64,000 nt of DNA from Ovoidimarina sp038744785 (GCA_038744785.1 JBCDLX010000015.1:60554-124553), one strand, 5' to 3'; positions 50,092 through 60,036 are shown, counted from the stretch's first letter. The notes: generated by a model not told the origin, from the sequence alone. Program-made: numbers and translations.

Positions 50092-50386
50092 GTTCGGTTG
50101 TGAAGGTCAGGGGATATCCCTCGGACGCACCTGCCTCTGTCGCGGTCCGTGCCTTCTCTTCGGCCACCTCTCTGGTAAAAACGGCCACAACCGATGCACC
50201 TTTCTGGTGGGCAGCAAGCATGACACTAAGCGCCTCACCCTCGGTCATCCGGAAAATCGCTTTTAGCACGGCCACAACAAACTCGCGCGGCGTGAAATCG
50301 TCGTTCAGTAGGATCACCTTATAGAGCTTCGGCCGCTCGGTTTGCGTCCGACTCTTAGTCTTGGGCAGGGTGACGCTTTCGCTCAT
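50081..50386 (-). CDS. clpS: ATP-dependent Clp protease adaptor ClpS
   Basis: A 101-residue adaptor that delivers N-degron substrates to ClpAP. The core YKVILLNDDFTPREFVVAVLKAIFRMTEGEALSVMLAAHQKGASVVAVFTREVAEEKA has the N-degron pocket residues NDD and the conserved HxxG. The N-terminal 20 residues are a flexible tail. clpA is not seen directly next to it, which is the more usual arrangement. Confidence 0.95.
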   Translation of the reverse strand: MSESVTLPKTKSRTQTERPKLYKVILLNDDFTPREFVVAVLKAIFRMTEGEALSVMLAAHQKGASVVAVFTREVAEEKARTATEAGASEGYPLTFTTEREE

Positions 50387-50432
50387 CTCAAGCGATTCTC
50401 CTCGCTCACAACACTACCACGACCGCGAGCGA

Positions 50433-51170
50433 CTACTCAAAACACGCAGCCCGCCCATCTGCAGCGATCGTTGCGGCACCGTCTGCAATCTGGGCAGCGC
50501 GACGCAGCACGAAATCGGATGGTTGCGACGCGGAACGGCCCTTTGGATCGGGAAGGATCGCCGCAAGCCGCGCAGATTGGATGCCCGTCAAATCGGATGC
50601 AGGGACGCCAAAGTAATGTTGCGCCGCCGCCTCGATCCCGAAAACTCCGCGATCAAACTCGGCGACATTCAGGTAAACCTCAATGATCCTTTGTTTCGAC
50701 CAAATAAGTTCGACAACCGGCGTCAGAACGGCCTCCAGCGCTTTTCTGGGCCAGCTTCGACCCTGCCAAAGATAGACGTTCTTGACGGTTTGCTGGCTAA
50801 GCGTCGACGCACCCCGGCTTGCCCCATCTTCCAGCGCCGCCCGGATTGCCGTCATGTCAAATCCCCAGTGAAGGCAAAAATTGGCGTCTTCCGCGGCCAC
50901 GACTGCGCGTGGCATCGCCGGGGCGATTGCCTCAATGGGGACCCAGCGTCGTTCGACGGATCCAAGGCGGAACGTCTCGGCCAGGACGTAGGGCGTCGTG
51001 GGCGGCCTAATCATCGCGAACAGGGCAACAAGCGCCAGGACCAATGCGCCGACCGCCAGGCCAATGCGCACAATCCAACCGCGCAGCCCCACCGTCTGTC
51101 GCGTTTTGGCTGGTTTGCGGTTCGCGCGTTTGCCCCGCCTCCCCGATTTTGCTGTTGCTCGTTTTGCCAT
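50433..51170 (-). CDS. mtgA: monofunctional peptidoglycan glycosyltransferase MtgA
   Basis: A 245-residue inner-membrane GT51 enzyme. One N-terminal anchor (about residues 35-55) after an Arg/Lys-rich head, then EDANFCLHWGFD with the catalytic Glu, GASTLSQQTVKNVYLW and KQRIIEVYLNVAEFD with the second Glu. There is no transpeptidase domain, so it is monofunctional. ATG 51170 (MAKRATAKS) is chosen over 51188. Confidence 0.93.
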   Translation of the reverse strand: MAKRATAKSGRRGKRANRKPAKTRQTVGLRGWIVRIGLAVGALVLALVALFAMIRPPTTPYVLAETFRLGSVERRWVPIEAIAPAMPRAVVAAEDANFCLHWGFDMTAIRAALEDGASRGASTLSQQTVKNVYLWQGRSWPRKALEAVLTPVVELIWSKQRIIEVYLNVAEFDRGVFGIEAAAQHYFGVPASDLTGIQSARLAAILPDPKGRSASQPSDFVLRRAAQIADGAATIAADGRAACFE

Positions 51171-51298
51171 CTGACCCGCAGGTCGCACGTCGCACCTGTT
51201 CGCGCAAGGGCAGCGGAACTCGCGCGCCTTTTGAACTTGTCGACCTTGGCCGTGGTTGTGGCATCATGATCCGCAGACGATCATCAGCCGAGGTGCCC

Positions 51299-51979
51299 AT
51301 GGAATTTTCTTTGTCGTCCGCTTTCACGATCGGCGGACTTGTTGGCCACTTCGCCTACCTGTTGCTAATCCTGTCGATGATCATGCGGAGGATCGTTCTT
51401 CTGCGGATCCTCGTCATCGCCTCTGCACTGGTGGCCATCCTCTACGCAGTCGTCTGGTTGAAGGACCCCGTGTCAGCATTTTGGGAAGCGTTGTTGGTCG
51501 TCGTAAATGCCACCCAGCTACTTATCACCTGGCGTCAGAACAGCCGTGCCCGCTTCACCGAAGAAGAGCTTGCCTTTGTTGATCGCCGGTTCCGGGGTCT
51601 GCAACGGGGCGAGCAGCGGCGCCTTTTGGATTATGGCACTTGGACTTTTGTCAAAGAAGGTACTGCGTTTACCTTAGAGGGCCAGGCGCCGGATAGCTTA
51701 TTCTTCCTGACGGAAGGGAATGCTTCTGTTGAAGTTGGCGGTCGGCCGGTCGCGGCGTGTGGACCAGGAAGCTACATCGGAGAGATGTCGCTGGTGGGCG
51801 GTCAACCGGCGTCCGCCACCGTTCGTGCCGTAAACGCAGCTCGTGTTTGGCAGATCTCTAGGGTCCAGTTGACCGAGTTTGACCGAAAACATCCAACCTG
51901 GCTTGCAGTAATCGAAGCCGGTATTGCCCGCGACATGCGCGACAAGATTGTCTTGGCAAATACGGGGAAGCTGACCTAG
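51299..51979 (+). CDS. membrane protein with cyclic-nucleotide-binding fold (Popeye-like)
   Basis: A 226-residue protein: three hydrophobic segments (about 10-27, 30-53 and 60-78) followed by a cNMP-binding jelly roll (about 95-215). The order TM-TM-TM-cNBD is that of Popeye-domain proteins. The phosphate cassette reads GEMSLVGGQPASATVRA; the Arg that contacts the cAMP phosphate in CRP-type domains is Ala171 here, so ligand binding may be lost or altered. ATG 51299 is preferred, as upstream frame sequence overlaps mtgA. No partner gene is adjacent. Confidence 0.75.
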   Translation: MEFSLSSAFTIGGLVGHFAYLLLILSMIMRRIVLLRILVIASALVAILYAVVWLKDPVSAFWEALLVVVNATQLLITWRQNSRARFTEEELAFVDRRFRGLQRGEQRRLLDYGTWTFVKEGTAFTLEGQAPDSLFFLTEGNASVEVGGRPVAACGPGSYIGEMSLVGGQPASATVRAVNAARVWQISRVQLTEFDRKHPTWLAVIEAGIARDMRDKIVLANTGKLT

Positions 51980-52103
51980 GGGTCTTCGTCCTAGATTTAG
52001 GGGGTGGACGAATGGCGAACCGCACATCCCATATGCATGTGGCACAACACTTTGTGAAAAGCTGTGATCGAGCGCTTTCCCGAGGCGATTGGGATATACG
52101 TGG

Positions 52104-52883
52104 TCACGTCCCGCCAATTGCCTGGTCGATTGCCCGTTTCACGGTGTCTCGTAGACCCGCGTTGGCATTCAGGATGTCAGCCATTCGGAAGATATCCAGG
52201 GGGCCCGCACCTGCGGTGTCTGGAACCAGCAGAACGTCAGGTTTCCGAACCTCAAGGTCTCGTAGGTTGATGTTCTTCATCATGATCCTCAATGCACCCA
52301 TTGCAGCGTGGCGGCGGCCCTCGCCCGAACCAGGCGTCGGATAATCAAGAACATCCACAGCTATCGTAAAGCCCTCGGGCAGGCTTAAGACCGGAAGGTT
52401 TCGCACCAGACCGCCGTCCATTAGTGTCCTGCCTTCGAACCGGACCGGCGCGAAGAGCCCTGGGATGGCGATAGAAGCAGAAACGGCCGGCCGAAGTGGC
52501 CCCTTGGCGTACTCAACACAGGAATGCCCGTAGAAATCTGTCGCAATCGCGGTGAACGGAATGACGAGATCCTCGAACCGCGCCGGCATACCTTCAGGAA
52601 CGCCCAGATCGTAGAATGCTTCGGGATCGATCAGGCCACCCCGGTTGCGCGGATCGCGGATTATCTCCCACGCCGTGGCGGCCTTTCTTGCCGAAAGGCG
52701 ACGGACGTGCGCGCGAAGCTCTGCTCCGGAGAACCCGGCCGAATAAGCCGAACCCACGAGCGCACCGGCTGACGTGCCCGCGATTGCCTTGGGCCTGATC
52801 CCAAGGTCGTCGAGCGCTTCCAGAACACAGATGTGACCCACGCCCTTTACGCCGCCTCCGCCTAGGGCAAGGACGACGTCCAT
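52104..52883 (-). CDS. patatin-like phospholipase family protein
   Basis: A 259-residue lipid acyl hydrolase of the RssA type. LALGGGGVKGVGHICVLEAL is the oxyanion loop, GTSAGALVGSAY the nucleophile elbow with Ser, and MDGGLVRNLP the catalytic Asp. No signal peptide. It follows gltB by 4 bases on the same strand and is possibly part of that transcript. Confidence 0.9.
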   Translation of the reverse strand: MDVVLALGGGGVKGVGHICVLEALDDLGIRPKAIAGTSAGALVGSAYSAGFSGAELRAHVRRLSARKAATAWEIIRDPRNRGGLIDPEAFYDLGVPEGMPARFEDLVIPFTAIATDFYGHSCVEYAKGPLRPAVSASIAIPGLFAPVRFEGRTLMDGGLVRNLPVLSLPEGFTIAVDVLDYPTPGSGEGRRHAAMGALRIMMKNINLRDLEVRKPDVLLVPDTAGAGPLDIFRMADILNANAGLRDTVKRAIDQAIGGT

Positions 52884-52887
52884 CGCG

Positions 52888-55800
52888 CTATTCTGCCGGT
52901 ACCGCCTGATCCTCTATCCCCAAAGGCGCGGGTAATTTGCCCAGCATCTCCTTCGGGCAGACCTGGACGAAGCGGGCGCGCTCAGCCCCCCAATTCTGAA
53001 GCATGTCGGCGGCGCGCAAGCTGCCAGTTTCGTCGGCATGCCGCATCACAAGCGCCTTTAACTCCGCCTGCCAATGATCGACGGTCACCGAGCACGTCAC
53101 CAGCGTTTCCATGTTCATCATGGCTTCGGCAATGCCATCGGGATCGTAGAGATAGGCCATTCCGCCGGTCATCCCGGCACCGAAGTTTGCACCAATTGAG
53201 CCCAAGATCACGGCAACGCCGCCGGTCATGTACTCGCACCCGTTTGATCCGCAGCCCTCGATCACAACCTTTGCGCCTGAATTCCGTACCGCAAACCGTT
53301 CGCCCGCGCGGCCGGCGGCAAAGAGATAGCCGTCGGTCGCACCGTAGAGTACCGTGTTGCCGATGATCGTGTTTTCATGTGCCACAAGGGGCGAAGCCAT
53401 ATGTGGTCGCACAACGATCACGCCGCCCGACAGACCCTTGCCGACATAGTCGTTGGCGTCGCCTGCTACCTCGAGCTTCAGCCCCGGTGCAGCGAAAGCA
53501 CCAAGGGATTGGCCCGCCGATCCCTGAAGTTTCACCGTCAGATGGTCCGGCTGAAGTGCGTTGCGCATCCCGAACCGCTTCACGATATGGCTCGACGTGC
53601 GGGTGCCGATGGTACGATGCGTGTTTCGAACAGCGTAGGACAATTGCATCTTCTCGCCGTCTTCAAGGAACCGTGCAGCGTCGCGCACGATTTCGGCATC
53701 AAGGGTATCGTCCACCGGTGTCCGGTCGCGGTTGCGGTCGAGCGCGATGTGCTCGGCATCATCCACGGTGATCAGAAGCGGGTTTAGATCCAGATCGTCC
53801 AAATGCGCCGCCCCCCGACTGACCTGGCTCAGCAGGTCCGCGCGCCCGATTACGTCGTCCAAGGACCGCGCCCCGATCGAGGCCAGGATCTCGCGCACTT
53901 CCTGCGCGTAGAACGTGATCAAGTTGACCACCTTGTCCGCGCTGCCCGTGAATTTCTCACGCAGCCGTTCGTCCTGTGTGCAGACACCGACCGGGCAGGT
54001 GTTCGACTGGCATTGCCGCACCATGATACAGCCCATTGCGATCAGGGCGGCGGTGCCGATCCCGTATTCTTCGGCCCCCATCATCGCCGCCATCACGATG
54101 TCCCGACCGGTGCGCAGCCCGCCATCGGTGCGCAGCGTGACCCGGTCGCGAAGATCATTCATCGACAGGACCTGATGCGCCTCTGTAAGGCCCATCTCCC
54201 AAGGAAGGCCCGCGTATTTGATCGACGTTGCGGGACTTGCCCCGGTGCCCCCATTGTGGCCCGAAATCAGGATCACATCCGCCTTGGCCTTGGCTACCCC
54301 GGCAGCAATCGTGCCGACGCCAGAGGATGCGACCAGCTTCACTGTGACCTTGGCGCGCGGGTTGATCTGCTTGAGATCGTAGATCAGCTGCGCAAGATCT
54401 TCGATCGAGTAGATGTCGTGGTGCGGTGGCGGGCTGATGAGTGTGACGCCCTTGGTCGAATGCCGAAGCCGCGCAATCAAATCAGTGACCTTCATGCCCG
54501 GCAACTGGCCGCCTTCGCCCGGTTTCGCGCCCTGGGCCACCTTGATTTCAAGCTCTTCACAATGGTTGAGGTATTCCGCCGTCACACCAAACCGGCCGGA
54601 CGCCACCTGCTTGATCTTGGCAGATGGGTTATCGCCATTTGGCTCGGGCACGAAATGCGCGGGATCCTCGCCGCCCTCGCCCGAATCCGACTTGGCTCCA
54701 ATCCGGTTCATCGCCACGTTCAGCGTCTTGTGCGCTTCGGGGCTAAGGGCACCCAGGCTCATCCCAGGTGTCACAAAACGCTTCCGGATTGAGGTGATCG
54801 ATTCTACCTCGTCGATATCGACGGCCGGACCAATCGGTTTGATGTCCAAGAGGTCGCGCAGATGGATTGGCGGGTTCGACCGCATCTTGGCCGAGTACTG
54901 CTTCCACATCTCATAGGATGCGCGCCCCACTGCGGTCTGCATCATGTGCATCGACGTTGCTTCCCAAGCGTGGGTCTCACCCGACCGGCGCGCCTTGTAG
55001 AAACCGCCAATGGGCAGCACATCCGATCCGCCCTGCCAGCCAAGCTGGTGGACCTCTTCCAGCTTCTGTTGAATGCCCGACACGCCGATCCCTGAAATAC
55101 GACTATGCATCCCTGGGAAGAATTCAGCCACCATCGCCCGGGACAGCCCTACGGCCTCGAAGTTCAGGCCACCGCGATAGGACGAGATCACACTGATGCC
55201 CATCTTAGACATGATTTTCAGAAGGCCCGCGTCGATCGCGGAGCGGAACCGCGACACGGCCTCGGTCAGCGTGCCGTCGATCAGGCCGCGTTCGATCCGG
55301 TCGGCAATGCTGTCTTCGGCAAGGTAGGCATTGACCACCGTCGCCCCGCACCCGATGAGAACGGCGAAGTAATGCGGGTCGATGCATTCGGCAGACCGTA
55401 CGTTCAACGAACAGAACGTGCGAAGCCCCTGCTTGGTCAGCCAGCTGTGCACGGCGCTGGTCGCAAGGATCATGGGCATCGGGACCTTGTCTGGTCCCTG
55501 GTGCTGATCGGTCAGCACGATATGTCCGGCGCCCGAACGCACGGCGTCCTCGGCCTCGGCCCGGATCCGTTCAAGCCCCTGACGCAGCGCGCCCGAACCC
55601 GGCGTAACCTCTCCCGGTTCGAAGGTACAATCGATTTCGACCATCGGCGCATCGAAATGGGTCATCAGAGCATCGAACTGCGCATTGCCGACGAACGGGC
55701 TGTCCATCACCAGGATCTCGGTCTGGCTTGAGTTTTCGTCGAGCACGTTCTTCAGGTTGCCGAACCGGGTCTTAAGGCTCATCACCCGATACTCGCGCAG

Positions 55801-57435
55801 ACTGTCGATCGGCGGGTTCGTGACCTGACTGAAGTTCTGGCGGAAGAAATGGCTCAGCGGACGATAGCGTTCAGACAGCACCGCCGACGGGGTGTCATCG
55901 CCCATTGACGCGATTTGTTCTTTCCCGTTTTCCGCCATAGGGGCCAAGATCTGTTCAAGCTCTTCCAAGCTGTAACCCGCCGCGATCTGGCGCTTTCTAA
56001 GTTCGGCACCCGCAAATATTGCAGTCTCGGTCACCCCTTGTAGGGCATCATCCAGCTCATTGATCTTGCCGACCCATTCACTGAAAGGCAGTGCCCGGGC
56101 GAGTTTGTCCTTTATCTGGGTGTCGTGGAACAGCTTGCCCTTCTTCATGTCGATGGCCAGAAGCTGACCAGGGCCAAGGGCCCCCTTCTTGACAACGCTC
56201 GCCTCATCCACCGGGACCATGCCAGCCTCGGACCCCGCGATGACCAGCCCATCGCCGGTCACGACATAGCGCATCGGGCGCAGCCCGTTTCGGTCAAGCC
56301 CAGCGCATACCCAGCGCCCATCGGTCATCGCCAGCGCCGCAGGACCGTCCCAGGGCTCCATGACTGCATTGCAATACGAGTACATGTCGCGCCACGCCTG
56401 GGGAAGCTCGCCCGCTTGCTTGGACCAGCTTTCGGGAACCAGCATCGTCTTTGCCATCGGCGCGGACCGCCCGGCACGGACCAGAACCTCGAACACGGCA
56501 TCGAGCGCCGCCGAATCCGACGACCCGTTTGCGACGATCGGTTTGATGTCGTCTGCCATCTCGCCGAACGCGCCCGACGCCATCCGGATCTCATGGCTCT
56601 TCATCCAATTGACGTTGCCCTTCAGCGTGTTGATTTCGCCGTTATGGGCGAGCATGCGGAACGGCTGCGCAAGCCACCATTGGGGAAAGGTGTTGGTGGA
56701 GTACCGCTGGTGGTAGATCGCAAAAGCGCTTTCGAAGCGTTCGTCCTTAAGGTCGGGGTAGAATTCTGCCACGTCCTGGGCAAGCATCATCCCCTTGTAG
56801 ATGACGCTCCGACAGGACAGCGAGCACATATAAAGTTCCCGCACTTGCGCCGCAGCGGCGGCCTTTTCGATGCGGCGGCGGATCACATAAAGCTCGCGTT
56901 CAAAAGTCTCTTCGTCGACGCCTTTCGAGTTCGACAGGATAATCTGTTCGATCTCGGGCCGGGTGGCGTTGGCCTTGTCCCCCAGCACGTCGACATTCAC
57001 CGGAACGTGCCGCCAGCCGTAGATGTAGTACCCCATCCGAAGCACTTCAGTTTCAACGATGGTTCTGCAGGTTTCCTGCGCGCCAAAATCGGTGCGCGGC
57101 AAAAACACCTGTCCCACCGCCAGAAGCTCGCCCGCACGCGGTTCGTGCCCGGTCCGCTTGATCTGGGCTCCGAAGAACTTGTGGGGGATCTGCACATGGA
57201 TGCCCGCCCCGTCGCCGGTCTTGCCATCGGCATCCACGGCGCCACGGTGCCAAACCGCTTTCAACGCGTCTATCCCATGTTGCACAACAGTACGCGAGCG
57301 CGATCCATCGACCGCCACAACTAGCCCGACGCCGCACGACGCATGCTCCTCGGTGTCCGCATAGAGGCCATGTTCGGCCATGTAAGCGCGCTTGGCCTCT
57401 TCGCGGGCAACCCATTGGGCGTCATACTTTGTCAT
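52888..57435 (-). CDS. gltB: glutamate synthase (NADPH) large subunit
   Basis: A 1515-residue GOGAT alpha subunit that makes two glutamates from glutamine and 2-oxoglutarate. A 33-residue propeptide precedes the N-terminal nucleophile Cys34 (EEHASCGVGLVVAVDG). The FMN (beta/alpha)8 domain has SGEGGEDPAHFVP, KLVASSGVGTIAAGVAKAKAD and GHNGGTGASP; the 3Fe-4S cysteines lie in CIMVRQCQSNTCPVGVC. The C-terminal GXGXG beta-helix contains SNGCEYMTGGVAVIL. gltD is 936 bases upstream in the transcript, separated by two GFA genes. Confidence 0.97.
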   Translation of the reverse strand: MTKYDAQWVAREEAKRAYMAEHGLYADTEEHASCGVGLVVAVDGSRSRTVVQHGIDALKAVWHRGAVDADGKTGDGAGIHVQIPHKFFGAQIKRTGHEPRAGELLAVGQVFLPRTDFGAQETCRTIVETEVLRMGYYIYGWRHVPVNVDVLGDKANATRPEIEQIILSNSKGVDEETFERELYVIRRRIEKAAAAAQVRELYMCSLSCRSVIYKGMMLAQDVAEFYPDLKDERFESAFAIYHQRYSTNTFPQWWLAQPFRMLAHNGEINTLKGNVNWMKSHEIRMASGAFGEMADDIKPIVANGSSDSAALDAVFEVLVRAGRSAPMAKTMLVPESWSKQAGELPQAWRDMYSYCNAVMEPWDGPAALAMTDGRWVCAGLDRNGLRPMRYVVTGDGLVIAGSEAGMVPVDEASVVKKGALGPGQLLAIDMKKGKLFHDTQIKDKLARALPFSEWVGKINELDDALQGVTETAIFAGAELRKRQIAAGYSLEELEQILAPMAENGKEQIASMGDDTPSAVLSERYRPLSHFFRQNFSQVTNPPIDSLREYRVMSLKTRFGNLKNVLDENSSQTEILVMDSPFVGNAQFDALMTHFDAPMVEIDCTFEPGEVTPGSGALRQGLERIRAEAEDAVRSGAGHIVLTDQHQGPDKVPMPMILATSAVHSWLTKQGLRTFCSLNVRSAECIDPHYFAVLIGCGATVVNAYLAEDSIADRIERGLIDGTLTEAVSRFRSAIDAGLLKIMSKMGISVISSYRGGLNFEAVGLSRAMVAEFFPGMHSRISGIGVSGIQQKLEEVHQLGWQGGSDVLPIGGFYKARRSGETHAWEATSMHMMQTAVGRASYEMWKQYSAKMRSNPPIHLRDLLDIKPIGPAVDIDEVESITSIRKRFVTPGMSLGALSPEAHKTLNVAMNRIGAKSDSGEGGEDPAHFVPEPNGDNPSAKIKQVASGRFGVTAEYLNHCEELEIKVAQGAKPGEGGQLPGMKVTDLIARLRHSTKGVTLISPPPHHDIYSIEDLAQLIYDLKQINPRAKVTVKLVASSGVGTIAAGVAKAKADVILISGHNGGTGASPATSIKYAGLPWEMGLTEAHQVLSMNDLRDRVTLRTDGGLRTGRDIVMAAMMGAEEYGIGTAALIAMGCIMVRQCQSNTCPVGVCTQDERLREKFTGSADKVVNLITFYAQEVREILASIGARSLDDVIGRADLLSQVSRGAAHLDDLDLNPLLITVDDAEHIALDRNRDRTPVDDTLDAEIVRDAARFLEDGEKMQLSYAVRNTHRTIGTRTSSHIVKRFGMRNALQPDHLTVKLQGSAGQSLGAFAAPGLKLEVAGDANDYVGKGLSGGVIVVRPHMASPLVAHENTIIGNTVLYGATDGYLFAAGRAGERFAVRNSGAKVVIEGCGSNGCEYMTGGVAVILGSIGANFGAGMTGGMAYLYDPDGIAEAMMNMETLVTCSVTVDHWQAELKALVMRHADETGSLRAADMLQNWGAERARFVQVCPKEMLGKLPAPLGIEDQAVPAE

Positions 57436-57459
57436 GGCTGTTCTCCTTGGCGGGGCAAT

Positions 57460-57900
57460 TTAGTCAAGCTCCGCAGTATGCTGGTTCGCGGCCTCATACT
57501 CGGCCTGCGTTTTCCGCCGATGGTCCCCGGCAAGACGGCAGGACGCAAAGGCCCGATCGATATAAATCTCCGAGATCAGTGGGTAGTCGCGTGCGTCCTC
57601 GAACGCACCAACCATAAATTCGTACTCTTCACCCGGATTGCGAAGCCAAAGCGATGTTCCACAACGGGGACAAAAGGCACGCTCTGCGATTTTGCCGGCG
57701 TAGATCGCTACCTCGCCTTCAATGATAACCTGGTCAGGTTCCGCAGAGAAGGCGTTATAGGCAACACCCGTCCACCGCCTGCAGCGGGCGCAATGGCATG
57801 CGCCCACTTCGGCACGATGCCGTCCAACGCACATTCGGACAGCGCCGCACAGGCAGCGTCCTTCAATAGCATCGGCGTAAACAGGGTTCTCGAGTGACAT
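57460..57900 (-). CDS. GFA/CENP-V-family zinc protein (first of two)
   Basis: A 146-residue protein of the glutathione-dependent formaldehyde-activating (GFA) family. Zinc ligands: GRCLCGAVRMCVG, ACHCARCRRWTG and FCPRCGTSLWLRN. Biochemical activity of most members is unproved. It shares the operon with gltD and gltB and lies 3 bases from the second GFA gene, with which it shares only the motif frame. Confidence 0.85.
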   Translation of the reverse strand: MSLENPVYADAIEGRCLCGAVRMCVGRHRAEVGACHCARCRRWTGVAYNAFSAEPDQVIIEGEVAIYAGKIAERAFCPRCGTSLWLRNPGEEYEFMVGAFEDARDYPLISEIYIDRAFASCRLAGDHRRKTQAEYEAANQHTAELD

Positions 57901-57903
57901 GTC

Positions 57904-58362
57904 TTACGGCGCCTTGGTTTCGCCCGCTTCGATGGAGGCGACCATCGCCATCACTTCGGCCTCGGTCATCCGAGTGTGATTGCCCGCGAAATCATACCCC
58001 TTGGGTTTGTGGTCGATAAACACTTCGCCCGTTAGCTCCAGCCCCTCGAGGCTATCAAGTGTGCCGGCTGACAAGCTGTATAGCCCGTTCATCTTGCCCT
58101 CGGCTTTCAGTTGCCAGAACAGACTGGACCCGCAAATCTTGCAGAAGCCACGTGCGGCCCATTCGGACGAATTGAACGTGCCGATGTTTTCCTCGCCCTC
58201 CCAGGCGATCCCGCCGGGCATCAGTTCAATGCCCAACTCAATGCCACCCGAAAACTTTCGGCACATCCCGCAATGGCACGCCCCAAAGCCCTTGGGCGGC
58301 ACGGCCAAAGTGTAGCGTACCTTTCCACAGAGGCATCCGCCCGTCGTTGCAATCTCGGTCAT
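57904..58362 (-). CDS. GFA/CENP-V-family zinc protein (second of two)
   Basis: A 152-residue GFA protein. Ligands: GGCLCGKVRYTL, ACHCGMCRKFSGG and FCKICGSSLFW; FIDHKPKGYDFAGNHTRMTEAEVMAMV ends it. It is diverged from its neighbour, so the pair looks like an old duplication. It lies between gltD (9 bases) and the first GFA gene (3 bases). Confidence 0.86.
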   Translation of the reverse strand: MTEIATTGGCLCGKVRYTLAVPPKGFGACHCGMCRKFSGGIELGIELMPGGIAWEGEENIGTFNSSEWAARGFCKICGSSLFWQLKAEGKMNGLYSLSAGTLDSLEGLELTGEVFIDHKPKGYDFAGNHTRMTEAEVMAMVASIEAGETKAP

Positions 58363-58371
58363 CGTCCTCTC

Positions 58372-59805
58372 CTATTCGGCGGCGACTTTCGCCGCTCCGG
58401 CAAGGTAATCAAGAATCGCATCTGCCGCTTCTCGACCGTCGCGGATTGCCCACACGACCAGCGATGCACCGCGCACGATGTCGCCAACGGCGTAAACCCC
58501 GTCAAGCGACGTGGCATGAGTGCGGAAATCCGCTTTGATCGTTCCCCAACGCGTGACTTCCAGACCGTCCGTACCCCAAAGCTTCGGTAGATCCTCAGGT
58601 TCGAACCCTAGCGCCTTGACTACAAGGTCGGCTGGCTCGTCGAAATCGGCACCGTCCACAACTTCCGGCGAACGACGGCCGGTTGCATCAGGCGCCCCAA
58701 GCCGCATCTGTTGAATCTTGACGGTGCTTACTTCGTCGCCGACAAACCCTTTTGGTGCCGAGAGCCATAGAAATTCGACACCTTCTTCTTCAGCATTGGC
58801 AACCTCGCGCTGCGATCCGGGCATGTTTTCTTTGTCCCGACGATAAAGGCACTTCACACTTTCCGCACCCTGACGGATCGCAGTTCGGACACAGTCCATG
58901 GCTGTGTCGCCGCCACCGATCACGACGACGCGCTTGCCTTCGGCATCAAGCTCACCCGAATCGAATTCGGGAACCGCATCGCCAAATCCCTTGCGGTTCG
59001 ACGCCGTCAGATAGTCGATCGCCCGCACGATTCCTTCCGCGCCAATGCCCGGTGCCTGCAGGTCACGCGATTTGTAGACGCCCGTGGCGATTACGACCGC
59101 GTCGTGCTTGTTGCGGATGTCGTCAAAGCTAACGTCAGCACCAACATCGCAGTCCAAAACGAATGCGACGCCACCATCCTCCAACTGCTCGATACGCTGC
59201 ATCACCACGGGTTTCTCCAGCTTAAAGCCAGGAATTCCATAGGTCATCAATCCGCCAGCGCGATCGTAGCGATCGTAGACAGTCACTTGAACCCCCGCGC
59301 GCCGAAGCCGGTCCGCAGCTGCGAGCCCGCCGGGTCCCGCCCCGATAATGCCGACTCTTTCACTGCGCTCGGCGGATGGACGGATGGGCTTTACCCAGCC
59401 CTCGGCAAATGCCGTATCGGTCAGGTACTTTTCGACCGATCCAATAGTAACCGTGCCGTGTCCCGACTGCTCGATCACGCAGTTGCCTTCGCACAGGCGG
59501 TCTTGCGGACAAATGCGCCCACAGATCTCGGGGAAGGTGTTGGTGGCCTGGCTAAGGTCGTATGCCTCCTGCAGACGCCCTTCGGCCGTCAGCATCAGCC
59601 AGTCAGGAATATTGTTGTGGAGCGGGCAATGCGACTGGCAGTAAGGCACGCCGCATTGCGAACAGCGGCCGGCTTGTTCGCCAGCCTTCTCCCGGGCGTA
59701 TTCGCCATAGATCTCACCAAAGTCACGCGCGCGCAGATCGGGCGGGCGCTTATCCGGCATATCCCGCTCGACAGTCACAAATTTCAGCATGGGGTTGTCG
59801 GCCAT
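58372..59805 (-). CDS. gltD: glutamate synthase (NADPH) small subunit
   Basis: A 477-residue GOGAT beta subunit that takes electrons from NADPH and passes them to GltB. N-terminal 4Fe-4S cysteines: CSQCGVPYCQSHCPLHNNIPDWL and CGRICPQDRLCEGNCV. FAD site GIIGAGPGGLAAADRLRRAG and NADPH site VVIGGGDTAMDCVRTAIRQGAESVKCLYRR follow. ATG 59805 (MADNPMLKF) is favoured over 59826. It starts the gltD-GFA-GFA-gltB operon; a 231-base AT-rich gap upstream is shared with divergent uppP. Confidence 0.96.
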   Translation of the reverse strand: MADNPMLKFVTVERDMPDKRPPDLRARDFGEIYGEYAREKAGEQAGRCSQCGVPYCQSHCPLHNNIPDWLMLTAEGRLQEAYDLSQATNTFPEICGRICPQDRLCEGNCVIEQSGHGTVTIGSVEKYLTDTAFAEGWVKPIRPSAERSERVGIIGAGPGGLAAADRLRRAGVQVTVYDRYDRAGGLMTYGIPGFKLEKPVVMQRIEQLEDGGVAFVLDCDVGADVSFDDIRNKHDAVVIATGVYKSRDLQAPGIGAEGIVRAIDYLTASNRKGFGDAVPEFDSGELDAEGKRVVVIGGGDTAMDCVRTAIRQGAESVKCLYRRDKENMPGSQREVANAEEEGVEFLWLSAPKGFVGDEVSTVKIQQMRLGAPDATGRRSPEVVDGADFDEPADLVVKALGFEPEDLPKLWGTDGLEVTRWGTIKADFRTHATSLDGVYAVGDIVRGASLVVWAIRDGREAADAILDYLAGAAKVAAE

Positions 59806-60036
59806 GGCGGTCGCAAGCTCCTGCAAGATTTTGGTAAGTCCGCGCTTAGTAGTGCGGTGTCGCGTGAAATAAAAGTCAGAAGTTCTGTCTTATTTAGGTG
59901 AAATTCCGGATCCTAGATAGAAAGAACCAGATGAGGTCTGAAAATTATATCAGTAAGAGTTACCTAAAAATCATGCTTTCCATTAAAATCCTCTGCTTTA
60001 CGGTTCGCCAGAACCGTAAGGCCGCAGGCGCACCGA

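Noticed and set aside
56125..57324. A 399-codon plus-strand open frame
   Set aside because: It is antisense to gltB, composed of the typical reverse-frame residues of a high-GC gene, with no ribosome site.
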